This document shows, piece by piece, positions 5,737 through 5,941 of a stretch of 5,941 bases of DNA. The notes beneath the pieces were generated by a model. The model was not told the DNA's origin. It worked only from the letters and a program-made list of their open reading frames with translations, and did no database searches. A program made the translations under genes and the position numbers. This DNA comes from an uncultured Opitutaceae bacterium (GTDB taxonomy: Bacteria; Verrucomicrobiota; Verrucomicrobiae; Opitutales; Opitutaceae): contig CAMLSH010000253.1 in the NCBI GenBank assembly GCA_946482625.1, forward strand, positions 1 to 5,941. Reading direction: 5' to 3'. Within the stretch, counting starts at the first letter, position 1. Every line of letters begins with the position of its first letter.

Positions 5737-5941
5737 ATGTCCACGCCCGCGCCCTCCGCCGAAGTCTCCATGGAAACCATCGTCGCGCTCTGCAAACGCC
5801 GCGGTTTCATTTTCCAATCCTCCGAAATCTACGGCGGCTTCAACGGCTTCTTCGACTACGGCCCCCTCGGCGTGGAGCTCAAAAAGAACATCCGCGACTG
5901 CTGGTGGAACGACATGGTCCGCCGCCGCGACGACGTCGTCG
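5737..5941 (+). CDS. glyS: Glycyl-tRNA synthetase, alpha2 (eukaryote-like) type, N-terminal part (3' end outside window)
   Basis: The first 68 codons of glycine--tRNA ligase are present; the gene runs off the right edge. The enzyme charges tRNA-Gly with glycine in the cytoplasm. After a short tail ([11 protein letters not shown]) comes [20 protein letters not shown] (12-31), then [20 protein letters not shown] (32-51) and IRDCWW (52-57). [13 protein letters not shown] followed by DYGPLG is diagnostic of the single-chain class II homodimeric GlyRS, as opposed to the alpha2beta2 GlyQ/GlyS form of E. coli. The ATG at 5737-5739 gives the expected distance to the conserved block; ATG at 5770 (M12) is a possible alternative start. 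No ribosome binding site precedes it (CTGCCGCCTT). A possible promoter sits very close upstream, so the mRNA may be nearly leaderless. It is divergent from the five-domain TonB-like gene. Confidence 0.95.
   Translation, partial: MSTPAPSAEVSMETIVALCKRRGFIFQSSEIYGGFNGFFDYGPLGVELKKNIRDCWWNDMVRRRDDVV

Overview
This is a GC-rich window with tightly packed genes on both strands. It contains the start of an alpha2-type glycyl-tRNA synthetase gene, an Hsp15-type S4 protein, a one-RRM Gly/Arg-rich RNA-binding protein and secreted TonB-C-terminal-domain proteins. Together these suggest a Gram-negative bacterium, most likely a verrucomicrobial (Opitutaceae-like) lineage. That placement is an inference from gene content and style; no rRNA or other phylogenetic marker is present.

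From left to right, the first 2.65 kb hold minus-strand housekeeping genes. In transcription order from the right they are: hslR-like S4 protein (3060-2668), hotdog-fold acyl-CoA thioesterase (2651-2232), a 212-base spacer with several small hairpins, the RRM/RGG RNA-binding protein (2019-1621), and a strong intrinsic terminator (1570-1531). Next come a family-4-like uracil-DNA glycosylase homologue (1483-815), adenine phosphoribosyltransferase (775-233) and the N-terminal part of a D-2-hydroxyacid dehydrogenase (220 to the left edge). The terminator separates the RNA-binding protein unit from a udg-apt-dehydrogenase unit with short gaps (39 and 12 nt).

The right half is dominated by TonB-like proteins. 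A small secreted protein with one TonB C-terminal domain (3263-3694, plus) converges with a 575-residue secreted protein carrying five tandem TonB-C-like domains (5571-3844, minus). Hairpins lie in the 149-base gap between them. Neither protein has the architecture of a classical TonB energy transducer: no retained N-terminal anchor with a Pro-rich periplasmic arm is evident, and no exbB/exbD is in the window. The five-domain protein is the most unusual object here. Divergent from it, glycyl-tRNA synthetase begins at 5737 and runs off the right edge.

Most starts in this window lack a recognisable Shine-Dalgarno sequence. The exceptions are udg and the dehydrogenase. No mobile element, CRISPR array, tRNA or rRNA is seen, and no spacer exceeds about 212 bases. 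I see no evidence of a defence island or of a clearly new multi-gene system. The TonB-domain array and the structured leader of the RNA-binding protein gene are the points that merit a second look.
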